Positions 1 to 12,225 of a DNA stretch of 64,000 nucleotides are shown one piece after another; the first letter of the stretch is position 1; each line of letters starts with the position of its first letter. The position numbers were made by a program, and so were the translations under genes. The stretch is from Akanthomyces muscarius (Eukaryota; Ascomycota; Sordariomycetes; Hypocreales; Cordycipitaceae). The stretch is taken from the NCBI RefSeq assembly GCF_028009165.1, contig NC_079246.1, positions 1,302,001 through 1,366,000 on the forward strand, read 5' to 3'. The notes under the pieces were generated by a model that saw only the letters and a program-made list of their open reading frames with translations, had not been told where the DNA came from and searched no databases.

Positions 1-37
1 TGCAAGCAGCGCAATTGCTAACTGACCCTCTCGACAG

Positions 38-541
38 GACACGAGCATCCAGCAGCGCCTCATTTCCGAAATCTTCACCCTCGTGTCGAACCGCCCCGCG
101 AGCTCCTGCAACTTCCTCCCGCTCCCGCCGCTGCTCGCGGCCTCGGGCACGGCGCACGGCTCCTCCGGGGAGCAAAACGACGTGCCGTCGCTCGTCACCT
201 ACCGCAATTACGCGACGCTCTACTTCATCGTCATCTCGACCTCGACCGAGTCGCCGCTCGCCCTCATCGACCTGATCCAGGTGTACGTCGAGGCGCTCGA
301 CAAGCTCTTTGAGAACGTCTGCGAGCTCGACCTCATCTTCAACTTTGAGACGCTGCACGCCGCCCTCTCCGAGATGATCATCGGCGGCGTCGTCATCGAG
401 ACGAGCCTGGAGCGCATCGTCGCGGGCGTGCGGGCGCAGGGCACCGTGGCCAAGCGGCCGGTCAACGAGGGACGCAGCACGGGGCTTGGCTCGGGGCTGA
501 GTATCGGCATGGGCGGCAACTTTGGCTGGGCTGGGCGATGA
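38..541 (+). CDS. APS3: AP-3 adaptor complex sigma subunit (3' exon only)
   Basis: This is the small chain of the AP-3 adaptor, which acts in Golgi-to-vacuole cargo sorting. Only the last exon is present; the gene begins before the window. An intron end (branch-like CTAAC, then TCGACAG) closes at 37, and the frame from 38 reads DTSIQQRLISEIFTLVSNRP, which is typical of sigma chains. It continues through the conserved YFIVISTSTESPLALIDLIQ and the LDLIFNFE...EMIIGG blocks. The C-terminus is a Gly-rich tail. The family has about 150-210 residues, so roughly the last 167 are here. It runs tail-to-tail with the next gene, stop codons about 160 bases apart. Confidence 0.85.
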   Translation, partial: DTSIQQRLISEIFTLVSNRPASSCNFLPLPPLLAASGTAHGSSGEQNDVPSLVTYRNYATLYFIVISTSTESPLALIDLIQVYVEALDKLFENVCELDLIFNFETLHAALSEMIIGGVVIETSLERIVAGVRAQGTVAKRPVNEGRSTGLGSGLSIGMGGNFGWAGR

Positions 542-700
542 GAGATGGCGGGCGGGAGAAAAGAAGCTCACGAGACCACACGCCACTACGTGTTTCACGA
601 CTACTGGGATAGACACATAAAAGGGAATTGTCATTTGTTTCAAAGGGTTATATACAAATAATTATTGGTACATGGTGTTTCGTCCGTGTATTGTACAAGT

Positions 701-1269
701 TTATTTTGAGGGAGACTCTTTGCTGTCGCTGGTGGCGCTGCTCGCGCTGACTGGCTCAACCATGTCTTTGCGACGCTCGTAGCGCTTGTCAGGGTCCATG
801 ACGCCAAACAAGTATTGCGCGCGCCGACGAATCTAGCCCACGTTAGCAAGGCCGTCCAATTTACAAAAGTACCTGAACGCATACCTCTTCGGATGGCTTA
901 TATTTCTGGCCCCACCATTCGAACTCGGAGTAGAACAGGAGCCATATCAAGGCAGCTGTGACAAGCTCAAGAGTCAGCGACGCACTCATGTCATATCAGG
1001 CTGCACGCCGGAGTCGGAGTAGCTGCAAACTCACCCGTAATGGTTGCCAGCTGCGCATACTTGACGCCCTTGTCCCATCGCGGCGAGTAGTTGGCCCGTG
1101 AGACGCGACGCTTGTACTTTTTCTCAAAGCGCAGCTGCTGCTGGTGGCTGAGCTCCTTGAAGTTGGGTGGCCAGACTTTTTTGGTCTGTGGAAAGTTGCT
1201 GGCCTGCGTCGACTTGATGGCCGCTTCCTTGGCGGGTTGCGCCAGCCTTCGTACTAGAGTTGGGATCAT
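701..1269 (-). CDS. Small single-pass membrane protein, probably mitochondrial
   Basis: Three exons (1269-1035, 955-885, 832-701) give about 145 residues; all splice sites are GT-AG and the frame is kept throughout. The N-terminus (MIPTLVRRLAQPAKEAAIKS) is basic and lacks acidic residues except one, like a mitochondrial presequence. A basic block (about 45-70: FEKKYKRR, PRWDKGVKYAQL) precedes one hydrophobic segment (about 95-112, ATITAALIWLLFY), followed by a charged soluble tail (DPDKRYERRKDM). I do not recognise a named family; proteins with this layout occur widely in ascomycetes. The function is unknown and the mitochondrial location is an inference. It is divergent from LeuRS with 429 bases between start codons. 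Confidence 0.7.
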
Positions 1270-1698
1270 GATGCGTATTGCTGCTAAGCTGTAAGTTTTG
1301 CCACGGTTGATGTCTACATGTAAATTCGGTAGCCGTTGATGATGTCGTTCTCCAGATGATGCGGCCGAAGGCTAGATTGCTCCACCAGCGGTTGCGCCAC
1401 ACCATATGGCACCGCCACAGACCGGTCAGCCACCGCCATGCCCTGGGACGTTTGCCCCGCGGTTTGGTTTTCACCCCTCCAAAAGTCGAGCAAGCATCCC
1501 ACCTTGTTTGAGTCACATCTTTCAACGAGGCTCGCACCCGTACTCCGATCTGGCAAAGCACACATAGCATTGCTGAGGGAGCGAGTCACAACAGCTCGGC
1601 TCAAGAACAAGTGCATATATCTGCGCCAAGAGCTGCTTTTTTGCGCTTCCCCGGCCAGGCATCAAAAGTCTCTGTGCATCTAACACACATCCGCAATC

Positions 1699-4600
1699 AT
1701 GGCCGATGCTACTCAGGCCATGGACGGCCTTGCCATCTCCAAGACCAAGGAGCTGAAAGGTGTACGTGGAATGAAAATGGATCATCAGTCGAAAGTTTAC
1801 CAGCTACTGACAGTGCGCAGACCGAAAAGCGAGACTCGTTAATTGCCATTGAGAAAAAGTACCAGAAGAAATGGGCCGAGGACGGCGTCTTCCACACCGA
1901 TGCGCCGACCATTGAGGAGGTTCCCCTCCACTCCGTTTCCGCGAGCGAGCTGCGAGAGAAATACCCCAAGTTCTTTGGCACGTCGGCCTACCCGTACATG
2001 AACGGCACCATGCACGCCGGCCACGCCCTGACCGTCTCCAAGGTCGAGTTCTCGGCCGGCGTCGCCCGCATGCAGGGCAAGCGCGCTCTGTTCCCCATGG
2101 GCTTCCACTGCACCGGCATGCCCATCAAGGCGTGCGCCGACAAGCTCGTCAAGGAGATTGGACTGTTTGGCAAGGACTTTTCCGGCTACAACCCCGACGA
2201 CGAGGTGGTCGAGGACGAGGCCGCCAAGCCCGCCGCCAAGCAGGTCAAGGAGGACCCGACCAAGTTCAAGGCCACCAAGGGCAAGGCCAACGCCAAGACC
2301 ATCAAGGCCAAGTACCAGTTCCAGATTATGAAGTCCATCGGCGTGCCCCTCGACGAGATTCACAAGTTTGCCGACTCGGGCCACTGGCTCCAGTACTTTC
2401 CCCCGCTGACCATTCGTGATCTGACGGACTTTGGCTGCCGCATCGACTGGCGCAGAACATTCGTCACCACCGACGCCAACCCCTACTACGATGCCTTTGT
2501 CCGCTGGCAGATGAACCGCCTCCGCGAGCTCAAGAAGATCAAGTTTGGCAAGCGCTATACCATCTACTCCATCAAGGACCGCCAGCCCTGCATGGACCAC
2601 GACCGTGCCGAGGGTGAGGCTGTTAACCCCCAAGAATATACCGCCCTGAAGCTCAAGGTCCTTGAGTGGTCTGAAAAGGCTGCCGAAAAGGTCAAGGCTG
2701 GCCTTCCCGCCAACGCCAACGTCTTCCTTGTGCCCGCCACCCTGCGACCCGAGACCATGTACGGCCAGACGTGCTGCTTCGTTGGTCCTAAGCTCCAGTA
2801 TGGCATCTTCAAAGTCAACGACACCGACTACTTCTTGATGACCGAGCGTGCCGCCCGCAACATGGCTTACCAGGGTGTCTTTGCCCAGGAGGGTGTCATC
2901 GAGAAGGCGATGGACATTGTTGGAACTGAAGTTGTCGGTACTCTTGTTGATGCTCCCCTCTCTCTTCACAAGGATGGTGTCCGCGTCCTGCCCATGGACA
3001 CTGTTCTCCCCACCAAGGGTACCGGTGTTGTCACCTCGGTCCCGTCTGACAGCCCCGACGACTTTGCCACTGTCACCGATCTTGCCAAGAAGGCCGACTA
3101 CTACGGCATCAAGAAGGAATGGGCTGAGCTCGAAATCTTCCCCATCATTGAGACCCCCAGCTATGGCGATCTATGCGCCCCCTTCCTCGTTAAGAAACTC
3201 AAGATTGCTTCCCCCAAGGACACGAAGCAGCTCGAGGAGGCCAAGGAGCTTTCGTACAAAGAGGGTTTCTACCAGGGAATTATGAAGGTTGGCGCTTACA
3301 AGGGCGAAAAGGTTGAAGTTGCCAAGCCCAAGGTTCGCGCCGACATGATTGCTGCCGGCCAGGCCTTTGCCTACTCCGAGCCTGAGCGCAAGGTTGTCTC
3401 CCGATCTGGCGATGACTGCATTGTTTCCCTCATGGACCAGTGGTACCTCGATTACGGTGAGGAGGAGTGGAAGAAGACTGCTCTTGAATGGGTCGATAAT
3501 GGTCTGGACACCTTCTCGGCTGATACCAAGAACGCCCTTGAGGGTGTCCTGAACTGGCTCAACCAGTGGGCTTGCGCTCGTTCGTTCGGTCTCGGCACGA
3601 AGCTCCCCTGGGACCCTCAATTCATTGTCGAGAGTCTGAGTGACTCGACCATTTACATGTCGTACTACACTGTCGCCCACTTCTTACACAGCGATCTGTT
3701 TGGTACCAAGCCTGGCAAGTTCAGCATCTCTGCCGACCAGATGACGGACAATGTCTGGGACTACATCTTCTGTCGCCGTGATTTTGACGAGTCGGTTCTC
3801 AAGGAGTCCAACATCTCGCGCGAGAACCTCGAGAGCATGCGTCGTGAGTTTGAGTACTTTTACCCCGTCGACATGCGCGTCTCCGGCAAGGATCTTCTGC
3901 CCAACCACTTGACCTTTTTCCTCTACATCCACCTGGCCATGTTCCCCCAGGAGTACTGGCCGCGTGGTATCCGTGTCAACGGTCATTTGACTCTGAACGG
4001 TGAGAAGATGTCTAAGAGTACCGGCAACTTCCTTACCCTTCAGGAGCTGGTTGCCAAGTTTGGTAGTGACGCTTCGCGTATTGCCATGGCTGATGCTGGT
4101 GATGGTATTGGTGACTGCAACTTGGAGGAGGATGTTGCGGACAACAACATTTTGCGTCTGTACAACCTCCGCGAGTGGTGCGAGGAGATGAGCAGCCCCG
4201 AGGCCGGCCTCCGTGAGGGTGCCGTCAACGACTTCCAGGATGCCCTCTTCATCAACGACATGAACGCTCTTGCGCGCGAGTCGATTGAGCAGTACAAGGA
4301 GACCAACTTCAAGCTCGCTCTCAAGGCTGGTCTGTACGAGCTGATTACGGCCAGAGATTTCTACCGCGAGGCTTGTGCGGCCGCCAATATCAAGATGCAC
4401 AAGGAGACGGTGTTGCGCTATATCGAGTTGCAGGCCCTTCTTCTCGCCGTTGTGGCGCCTCACTGGGCCGAGTACATCTGGCTCGAGGTGCTCAAGAAGG
4501 ACAAGTCGATCCAGCACATGACATTCCCCGAGATGGGCGAGGTTGACGCTGCGCTGTCTGCCAAGCGCGATTATGTGCGCAACACGGCGTCCAACATCAA

Positions 4601-5108
4601 CTCGGCCGAGGGCCAGCAGCTGAAGAAGAAGGCCAAGGGCAAGGAGACGGCGTTTGACCCCAAGAAGCCCAAGAAGCTGACGATTTACCTGTCTGAGACG
4701 TTCCCCGCTTGGCAGGCCAAGTACCTGGAGCTGCTCAAGGAGATGTGGGACCCGGCGACCAAGTCGACCAACGACAAGGAGCTGAACGGCAAGATTGGCA
4801 AGATGGGCGAGATGAAGAAGGCGATGCCGTTTGTGCAGGCCCTGAAGCGCCGCCTCGCGACGGGCGAGCCGGCGTCGGTGGTGCTGGAGCAGAAGCTGGC
4901 GTTTGACGAGAAGCAGACGCTCCTCCAGATGGTGCCGAGCTTGAAGCGCGGTGCGGTGCTGGCGGATCTTGAGCTCCTGGCGGTTGAGGAGGGCGGCAAG
5001 AAGGGCACGAGTCTCCTGGACGGCAAGACGGTGGAGATTAACAATGTGCTCGCCGAGAATGCGGTGCCAGGCAGCCCTACGTTTGTGTTTGAGAATATCG
5101 AGGCTTAG
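1699..5108 (+). CDS. Leucyl-tRNA synthetase, cytosolic
   Basis: This enzyme charges tRNA-Leu in the cytosol. Two exons, 1699-1761 and 1821-5108, give about 1,116 residues, the usual eukaryotic/archaeal cytosolic size. The ATG at 1699 is preferred because exon 1 ends KTKELKG and joins in frame to TEKRDSLIAIEKKYQKKW, the conserved N-terminal block; the donor is GTACGT and the acceptor GCGCAG. The class I HIGH-type motif is HAGH (about 86-89), and the KMSKS loop is intact (about 750-754). The threonine-rich editing-domain motif TLRPETMYGQT is present. The C-terminal lysine-rich region matches the eukaryotic-type tail. There is no organellar presequence, and a separate mitochondrial enzyme would be expected elsewhere. 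Confidence 0.95.
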
Positions 5109-8100
5109 ACGTGAGGTTATGAAGTATGGGTGAGACTATCTATGTGAAGATGATGTGAAGGAAATGTTGCCTTGTTTGAGTCTGCAGTGATCTGTAAAGA
5201 CTAGATGGAAGATAAAAGTAACGAAATAAAAATAGGCATTTCATACCAGAATGTTGGGAGGCTGTGACTGAAACGTGTTTGAGGGTTGACTGTACCAGTA
5301 GAACGCACGTGAAGTGGTTCAGACGGTATGTTATAATGGAGTATGGCCTGTTGGTAACTTGGTCGACATGTAGGGTTCTGATTTTACATGTGATGTCCAA
5401 TATCAATTGCAAGAGAAATGATCTGGGCTGTGCATCTTTTACAGGGCTGACGCGAAAGACATGGGCGCGTTCTTTTTTTTTTTTTGTTGCACAATGCTCG
5501 GCAGTGAGCGGCCGGCCGCGGTTCGATGCCAAGACCGCGGGCACGATGAACTAGGGGGTCGCTGGCGATGTCTTCTTGCCGTGCCGACGCCGTCGGGCCA
5601 ACACCAATCGGGTGCTGCTGGGCTGGACTAGAAGCTTGACCGGGGCAAGGTATGGCTGGCCCGGGCACCAAGTCTAGATTTTTTTTTCAGCGTTTTGATT
5701 AAAAAAGAGGAAATTTGCTGCTGGGGCCGGTTTAAAATTGCAGACAAGACGACAGGGGTGTGGGAAGCAAGCCCATCAGTTTAGTGGCCGGGCGCGTCGT
5801 GCTTGCTCCCTGGGAAAGAAGACAAGGGGCGGAGATGAAAGAGTCCAGCAAGGCATCATTGACAGCTCAGGTTTCTCGCCCACGTGGGTTGATGGAGTGC
5901 ATTTCGTGGACAGAGTGGTTGGTGGTTGGCAAGGATTGGCATGTCTCGGAGCCGTCTACAAGGGGACCTTTGGCTGGCATTGCATTGTCAGGCAGTCAGC
6001 AGTTTGAGTCAGTCGTCGGCAAGCACTGGACATGAAAGGGTCCGTTCTTGGGGGATATTGGGCATTGCTGGCAAAAAAGGCGAGCTGTCATGTATTCAGA
6101 CGTCGAGCGGAACGTGATGCGCATAATCGACAGTGATGCCCGGCCGGAACCGTTGTGCGGCAGTCGGCGGGCGGCTGTGACGTTGAGAGTGTGGGCGCGA
6201 CGCTGAAACGGGGGGGCTGATGGATATTCGCTCATGTCAGAACAGTCAGCCAAAAAGGTGACGTCGCACTTTTCTGAATGGAGGCCTTGTGGGATGCGGC
6301 TTCTACAGCAAGCAAGAAATAAGGTGTGGTGGTCGTGTGTGAGGCTGGGTACGGTAAAGTACAGCCAGCAGTGTTGAAGAAAATGTGACATCTGGCATCT
6401 AGCATCTCGATGGCGAGCGGGCACGTGTGGATGAACTGGTGCATCTGCATGGTCGGTGAGCAGATGGAGCTTGGCTATGGATGCCATGTACTGGTATAAC
6501 ACGTATATTATTATCCAGCAGGGTTATACATTGACTAAACAATAACCTGTCCTTGATTTCTTCCTCTTTCTACCAGCAGGCAATGATGGGTGTGTGCATG
6601 TACACGGTGTGTGGCAAGTGAAACGATATTGGAACGTCGATGGGGATTCCGGAGCCAAGTCGTCATGAAGAAGTTTCTACGTCTGGAGAAGGCTTCTTTT
6701 AGAAAACCGCATCTGGTTTAAAAATAATCATCTAGACGGGGCCATGTGTGAGGCTTTGTCGCGACACGTAAGATGCGTGTTTAGTGGATGGGGTAGCTCA
6801 AAAGTGGTAGCGGGACGGGCAGAGCCACGACTCGTTTCTAGTCAAAAGGTGTATGTGTGTGCACGCGTGTCGAGAATCGCTACGGAGTATTATTTGCTGC
6901 ATCTTACTGCATCTTACCGCATCAATACCAATTGGGTGCAGACGAGGCTGAGGGAATGCGCTACCGGGCTGCAGTAGGGCGGCGGCCGAGCTCGTATCTG
7001 CAGCGTCGGCTGCATTTCGTGAGGCCACCAGATGCTAGTGAGCAGGCTAACGTAGTTGAAAGCTCAGCCAGGCTGCGTATCCGTTATTATTAGCCAGTGT
7101 GCAAAAGCACTCAGTACTCAGCAGTGTCGGCGTGTCATGGCAGTGGTAGTGTAGGCAGGGTTCAGGCGGCAGGCTATCTGCGGCACAGTATGTTTTGAAG
7201 CTGGCCAGGCTCAGGCCATTTTCTTCTTCTTCTTCTCCTTCTTCTTCTTCTTCTTTTTTCCTTTTTCTTTTTCTGCAACGTGCCAGTCTTTCCCCGCTTG
7301 GATTATTTGTCGGTGGAGAGAAAAAGTCGGCAGCAAAAAAAGCCACCATGACGCTGCCAATGGAGCGACGATAAGCCACAAGTGGTGCACTTGGGGGGGG
7401 CGCTGGGGGGGTTCCGCCAACAGGTTACGACTGTGGCTGGACGCCGATCACTCGACGTCTGTCTTGTCTGCAGCACGTTGCGCGGTATCTTGCAGCAGGC
7501 TGGGTAGTGCATGATGATCCATTCTGTTGAAAATAGAGGCAATGACGCAGTGTTTCCCTGGCAGGCTGGGCACGGGCGCGGGAATAGATTGCGCTGCGGG
7601 TGCGTTATTTCTGATGTTGGAGCTGGGGGCCTGGCTTGTTATTGTTACGGCATAGCGACTTGTGCCCTTTGTAACGTAGGCATGCTGCCTGATGCTTGAA
7701 GACTATCTCGTAGCTTCTTGAAAAAGTCGCGCGGGAAGAAACCCCCTGGCTGCTGCTGCTGCAGAGAATGGCTCGACTTGAGGCTCTGCGACGATCAGCG
7801 GGCGAGTTTGTCCTGGTGGCGGCCCTCGTTGAGCTGCTGGTGGTTGTACTGGTAAACGCGGCAGATGGTGGATGATGAATAGCAGCGCAGCCGGACGCAG
7901 ATCTGTGTGTTTGATGGACAATAATTAGACATGGCATGATGATGCACACGGCACATGCGCACGCACGCACACACACACTGCGCATAGTTATTTACAAGGT
8001 TGGCCATGATCGATGGTGGCGGAGCCAAGCTTTTTGGGTTGTCCGTTTGGATGTTTGGATGCCAAGACCGATTGGCCGTTGAGAGTCTCGAGGCCACGAG

Positions 8101-9854
8101 TCCTTGAAGGTGCTACCAGTAAAAGTTGGGGCCTTTCAGGAGGTGTGCCACGGGGGTTCTAGGGGGTGTGGGCAGCCACTGCACTGGCTCGCAATCCTCA
8201 TCCTCGCTGCGACAAAACTCACAAAGGACTTGTTTCAATCCTGTCAGACACGGTGTTTCCTGAAGGGGAAGGATGCGGAATTTTATGGCATGCTTTTGTT
8301 TCAACGTTATTCGCGGGCAAGACATTTTTTTTTTTCTTATTCTCCCTCTTCTTTTTGCGCAATTCGCGAATGGCTTTTACTGGTAACAGTCGAAGCAAGT
8401 CGAGTCGTCTATCTGTGCTTTGTGACCTGGTGATTGCAACAAAGCCGAACAAGTACCTGCTCCGTACCAGTCGCAGTTTTGCAATAGCCCACCCGACATT
8501 GGATGATCGCTATTTTAGCAGGGGCAGGGAGGGTCTCCTGTGGTGTGGTACCAGGAGAAGTCGGTGGCCGGGCCGAAAAGGCGAAGGTCGACGAGGCAGA
8601 AAAACAGTGAGGTAAACTAACAAGGTACCTACTTGGTATACCGAGTGAATGCAGGCTCTGTGGCCTTTCCAAATCACCTATTTCGTGTACATGCCGACAC
8701 GTATCCCGTATAGCTATTTTGCTTCTGCCATCCTCGTGACTGCTGCAATGCGACGTCCGTCGAGCTCTCTCGAAATCACCCCGATAAGCCCATCTCCCTT
8801 TTCGAACAGCACCCAGTGCACCAGGCAAGGGGGCCTCTGGCGCCTTGCCCTCTTGGAAGAAAAAAGAAGACGGAAAAAATCATCTGCTCCACCTGCACTG
8901 GCTGGCGAGTGTTCGTTTCTGGCAAGCCCCAAAAACGCCGCCTACTAAATTAGACGGACGCTAGCAGCTATCAGCCATCGGTGGTGGATAACAAGTATCT
9001 CTGCGGTGAAATTGCCATTAAAAAGGTACATGGACTGAAGCGAGCTATGAAAAAAAAACTGTCTGATTGCAGCGGACAGACCTAGCCGCATCGCCACAAC
9101 CTGTCATCCCTCTCCTGGACTGCCTTTCTCTGTCTGCCTCCTGTCCTGTCCCCCAGCATTCACCTCTTGTCATGTACCTCCATCACCTCCAATTCCTACC
9201 AGAAAATAAAAAAGCCATCATTTTACAATTATCCCTCGTCCTCCACCTTTTTCTCCTTCCTTCAAATCCTGACCCAGGCCCCAGGCAAAAGGCCCCTCTG
9301 CTGGCGCCACATTTCAACGACCCCTGCTGCGGCGACATCCACCCAACAATCCACCCACATCCATCCGCACTCCTCCCACGCACCCACGCACCCACGCCAG
9401 GATACGCACGCCCCGTAGCAGCGAATGCTACGTGCTGCTTCTCGGCTCTCACAGTCCTCTTTTCTACCACCACGTCTCCTGGCCGCAATTACTTGAGATC
9501 CTCATTCTCCATTCTCCTCCCCAAATCTTCCCCATTGTCTCCTTCTTCCCTTCCTCCCTCAACACGCCCGCGCTCGCTTCTTCCCAAGCATCTTGACACC
9601 AAAACTTACATCAAAAGCTTGTTTTCCTGGCAACGCGCATTCTTCGTCCACCCACCAACAAAAAAAAAAGCTCTCGTGCGACGGCCGGCCAAGCCTTCCT
9701 TTCCGTTCGCCTGCTCTCCAACCCCGGACCTCCAATTGAGATCCTGTTCCGCTGCCAAGACCTGTGGGGGGTCCAGCTCAGACTCTTGGACATCACGACT
9801 CTGGTCAGCCTTGCAGCTTCTACTCTGCTGCTCGCTCAACCTACACACCACACC
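5109..9854. other. 4.7-kb gene-poor stretch upstream of the GPI-protein gene
   Basis: I see no convincing coding sequence on either strand. All open frames are short, lack conserved motifs and have biased, repetitive composition. The stretch holds a T-run near 5471, a TTC/TCC-rich tract (about 7221-7275), two G-runs of 7-8 bases (about 7394-7412), a CA-rich microsatellite (about 7962-7979), and from about 9067 a long pyrimidine-rich section that probably contains the promoter and 5' leader of the downstream gene. An unrecognised non-coding RNA or a very small spliced gene cannot be excluded. Confidence 0.6.
7221..7275. repeat. Pyrimidine (TTC/TCC) microsatellite
   Basis: A nearly pure pyrimidine tract made of TTC, TCC and T-run units lies inside the gene-poor stretch. 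Read on the other strand it is a GAA/GGA purine tract, which accounts for the Lys/Glu-rich open frames there; these are not genes. Confidence 0.85.
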
Positions 9855-10325
9855 ATGCGTGTCTCGCAATTCTTCGTCGCCGCCAGCCTGGCCATCGCCG
9901 TCAGCGCTGGCATCCCCGGCTCCGGCGACGGCTCGACCCCGACGTCTCTCGACCTCGTCTCCTCGCCGTCCTCGCTGCCGGTAGCTACCGCCGTCGGTGT
10001 CCACGGCAGCTCAGAGCAGCCCGCGTCCAGCAGCAATGCCACCGTCGTCGCCTCGTCGCATTCGCTCCAATCGGCTGCTGGCGCATCCAACCACTCCTCG
10101 ACGCTCACTGCAGGTACGTCTTTGCGCACCACCACCGCGCTTGACCAGGACATGCCGGCTGACACACCTCCAGCGCAATCAACAGCCAGTGCTGACGCGA
10201 CCTCACACGCCAATGCCACCAGCTCGAAACCTGCCGATGCCACCGGCGGTGCCATCCTGCCCCAAATGCAGGGCTCCATGGCCGGCCTCTTGGGCTTCTG
10301 CATCATGAGCCTCATGCTGCTCTAG
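9855..10325 (+). CDS. Small GPI-anchored Ser/Thr/Ala-rich surface protein
   Basis: The product has an N-terminal signal peptide (MRVSQFFVAASLAIAVSA), a Ser/Thr/Ala-rich middle likely to be O-glycosylated, several N-x-S/T sites, and a C-terminal hydrophobic segment (about 20 residues ending SLMLL) after small residues, as expected for a GPI-anchor signal. It is probably at the plasma membrane or cell wall. A likely intron at 10114-10173 (GTACGT, a GCTGAC branch site, CTCCAG) is exactly 60 bases and has no stop, so both forms are open: 136 residues spliced, 156 unspliced. I favour splicing. There is no enzymatic domain and the role is unknown. The upstream intergenic region is unusually long. 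Confidence 0.72.
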   Translation: MRVSQFFVAASLAIAVSAGIPGSGDGSTPTSLDLVSSPSSLPVATAVGVHGSSEQPASSSNATVVASSHSLQSAAGASNHSSTLTAGTSLRTTTALDQDMPADTPPAQSTASADATSHANATSSKPADATGGAILPQMQGSMAGLLGFCIMSLMLL

Positions 10326-11492
10326 TCGCGCCCTCTCTTTTACTGCTCGAGACTCGTGGCCGGCCATGAGACGTTGGCGCCTGGTCCTGCCGCCAGCTAC
10401 TACACTATACCAACACACAAACCTACGAATAATGACCCCGTCCATTCGGGCAACAACAATCGATCCGTATATAATGCCCTTCCACCCTTTGACCATACAC
10501 GACATTCGGCGCTCGCGTTAATATTTTGACCTTGTTTTTTCGTCCTTTTTTTTTTTTTTTTTTTTTTTTGCGAGCGTCAGCTACCTTGTTCGGATGCATT
10601 CACCGTCCCTGGCAGGACGTTGGCGTTTGGAGATACCAACAAACTTCATTTTTTTTCTTTTTCTAAGGGTCTTTTGATCCCTTTTTTTTTTCTTCCTTCT
10701 TTTGCCTGCGACATAGAAGATACACCACTCGCATTTAGATTGGCCCTTTTCTTTTTCAAAAGGGAGACTGCACACATACATACACGAGCACGCATCTAGG
10801 ATGGGGAGAGGATGGTTTTGGTCCAACGTTGCACAATAAGCATAATACATTGGTGGCTTTTTGTGACAGCGGAGGACATGTTTTGTTCTGACTCGGCTCT
10901 TTTTTTGGAGGCGAGGTGTCGGACTGGACAGAAACTTGTCTTTGTTTAGTGATTGCGTTCCTAGGATAGATGGACTGCGAAGGCATTGCCTCGCCACTTA
11001 TAAACTCTGGCATTTGCTTATCAGAGTCACATAAAATTCAAAAACTACTAAAAAAAATGATTCGTCCATGTTGTGACTATATTTGCGCCCAGCATGAATT
11101 GCATAGAAATTGGACGAGATGTGAAGAAAAAAAAGATAAACCCCATAATGATCTTTTGGTATCCCAACTCCGATGCAATGCGCCTGTGCCGCCACCAGGC
11201 ATGGTTCTCTCATTACTTGTCCAAACCCATATATACTCCCCGACGAACCTCCATGCAGAGCCTATTCACTCTTGCTCTTGTCCAAAACCCCTTTGTCTTG
11301 TGTGTCCCCACCGTCGTAGCTTCATTTCATTCGTGATATTCTTTGCGACTTTTTTTTCTGTCGCCCGGCATGAGTCACCTGCCTACCGGCGCAGGCAGCA
11401 ACCGCCTCCGTAATTGCATGATTAGATATTCGAAAGAGAGGAAGGGAGAAAAAATGTGTCTCGTCCTGTATTCCGCAACAATGGTCGGCCTT
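10326..11492. other. Intergenic, 1.2 kb between two tail-facing genes
   Basis: No gene is recognised. The stretch holds the presumed 3' ends of the GPI-protein gene and of DPH3, and several T-rich tracts, including the long homopolymer listed separately. Confidence 0.6.
10546..10569. repeat. Poly(T) homopolymer, 24 bases
   Basis: An uninterrupted run of 24 T lies about 220 bases downstream of the GPI-protein stop codon. Its length may be unreliable in the assembly. Confidence 0.9.
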
Positions 11493-11821
11493 TTACGCAG
11501 CGACAGGAATCGGGTTGGAAGGTCCAGGTGGCGGCCCGGGTAAATCGTCCTGTCTCGTGAAAAAGCAACAAGTTAGCCGACTCGGCCAGAACAGACGAGC
11601 GCAGCGAGGCCAGAAAAACGCACCAGGTCAAAGATGACTCGGATCATCAGGCTGCAGCTCGGACACACGGCAATGTCCTGCTCGTCGCGCAGGTCGTCGA
11701 GCGCAATCTGGAAGCGGTCGCCGCACGGGCACGGGTAAAAGTACGTCTGCAGGGCGTCGTCAAAGGTCATGTCTTCGATTTCGATTTCGTCGTAGATGGA
11801 CAGGTTGTCGTCGTCGGACAT
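11493..11821 (-). CDS. DPH3: Diphthamide biosynthesis protein 3 (CSL zinc finger)
   Basis: DPH3 (Kti11) supplies electrons for the first step of diphthamide formation on elongation factor 2 and also supports Elongator-dependent tRNA wobble-uridine modification. Two exons (11821-11624 and 11549-11493) give 84 residues, the normal size. The signature is complete: YDEIEIEDMTFD, then the metal-binding pairs PCPCGDRF and VCPSCSLMI. The intron has GTGCGT, a GGCTAAC branch site and GAGACAG. The second exon adds a Pro-rich tail beginning DDLPGPPPG. It is divergent from guanylate kinase with about 400 bases between start codons. Confidence 0.93.
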
Positions 11822-12225
11822 TTTGGCGGTTGAAATCGTCTCTCGCTCTCTTTGTTTCTGTAAAGTTTTTTGCCAAAAAATGTAGTAAAAATATAAAATG
11901 GGCACAAAAAGACAAAAGTTGGAGGGGTAAAATGTTAGATGCAGTTTTTGGAGTCGAATCGCCACAGCGAGTCGGCGGCGGCGGCGGCGCACAGCGCTCC
12001 GGGGATGAGCCGGCTCCACCGGTGCGTGGTTAGGTGCCTTGGGCTGCGTTTAATCGAGTTGAACCCTCCGAAACCTTGACCCCTCCAGATCTATCCTCCC
12101 CAGTATTTACCTGTTTTTTGTGGTGTTTGCGCATTCCCATGCCGGCGCGCTTATTTGCCAATTCCTTTCCTCGATTCATTTCCGCCCATTCATTACCTCG
12201 TCCTTTTCTTCGCAGCGCATCCACC
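11822..12225. promoter_or_regulatory. Shared divergent promoter, DPH3 / guanylate kinase
   Basis: A 404-base interval lies between two divergent start codons. It must hold both promoters and both 5' leaders. No specific factor site is claimed. Confidence 0.5.

Noticed and set aside
1839..2969. Long open frame antisense to LeuRS (376 codons)
   Set aside because: It is the mirror of strongly biased codons in the real gene; Leu/Gly/Val-rich with no domain.
5511..5560. Possible tRNA-like GGTTCGA element
   Set aside because: The flanking bases do not form a T-arm stem, and no acceptor or anticodon arm is found around it.
7394..7413. Possible G-quadruplex from two long G-runs
   Set aside because: Only two runs are present; folding would need slippage within runs and nothing else supports a function.
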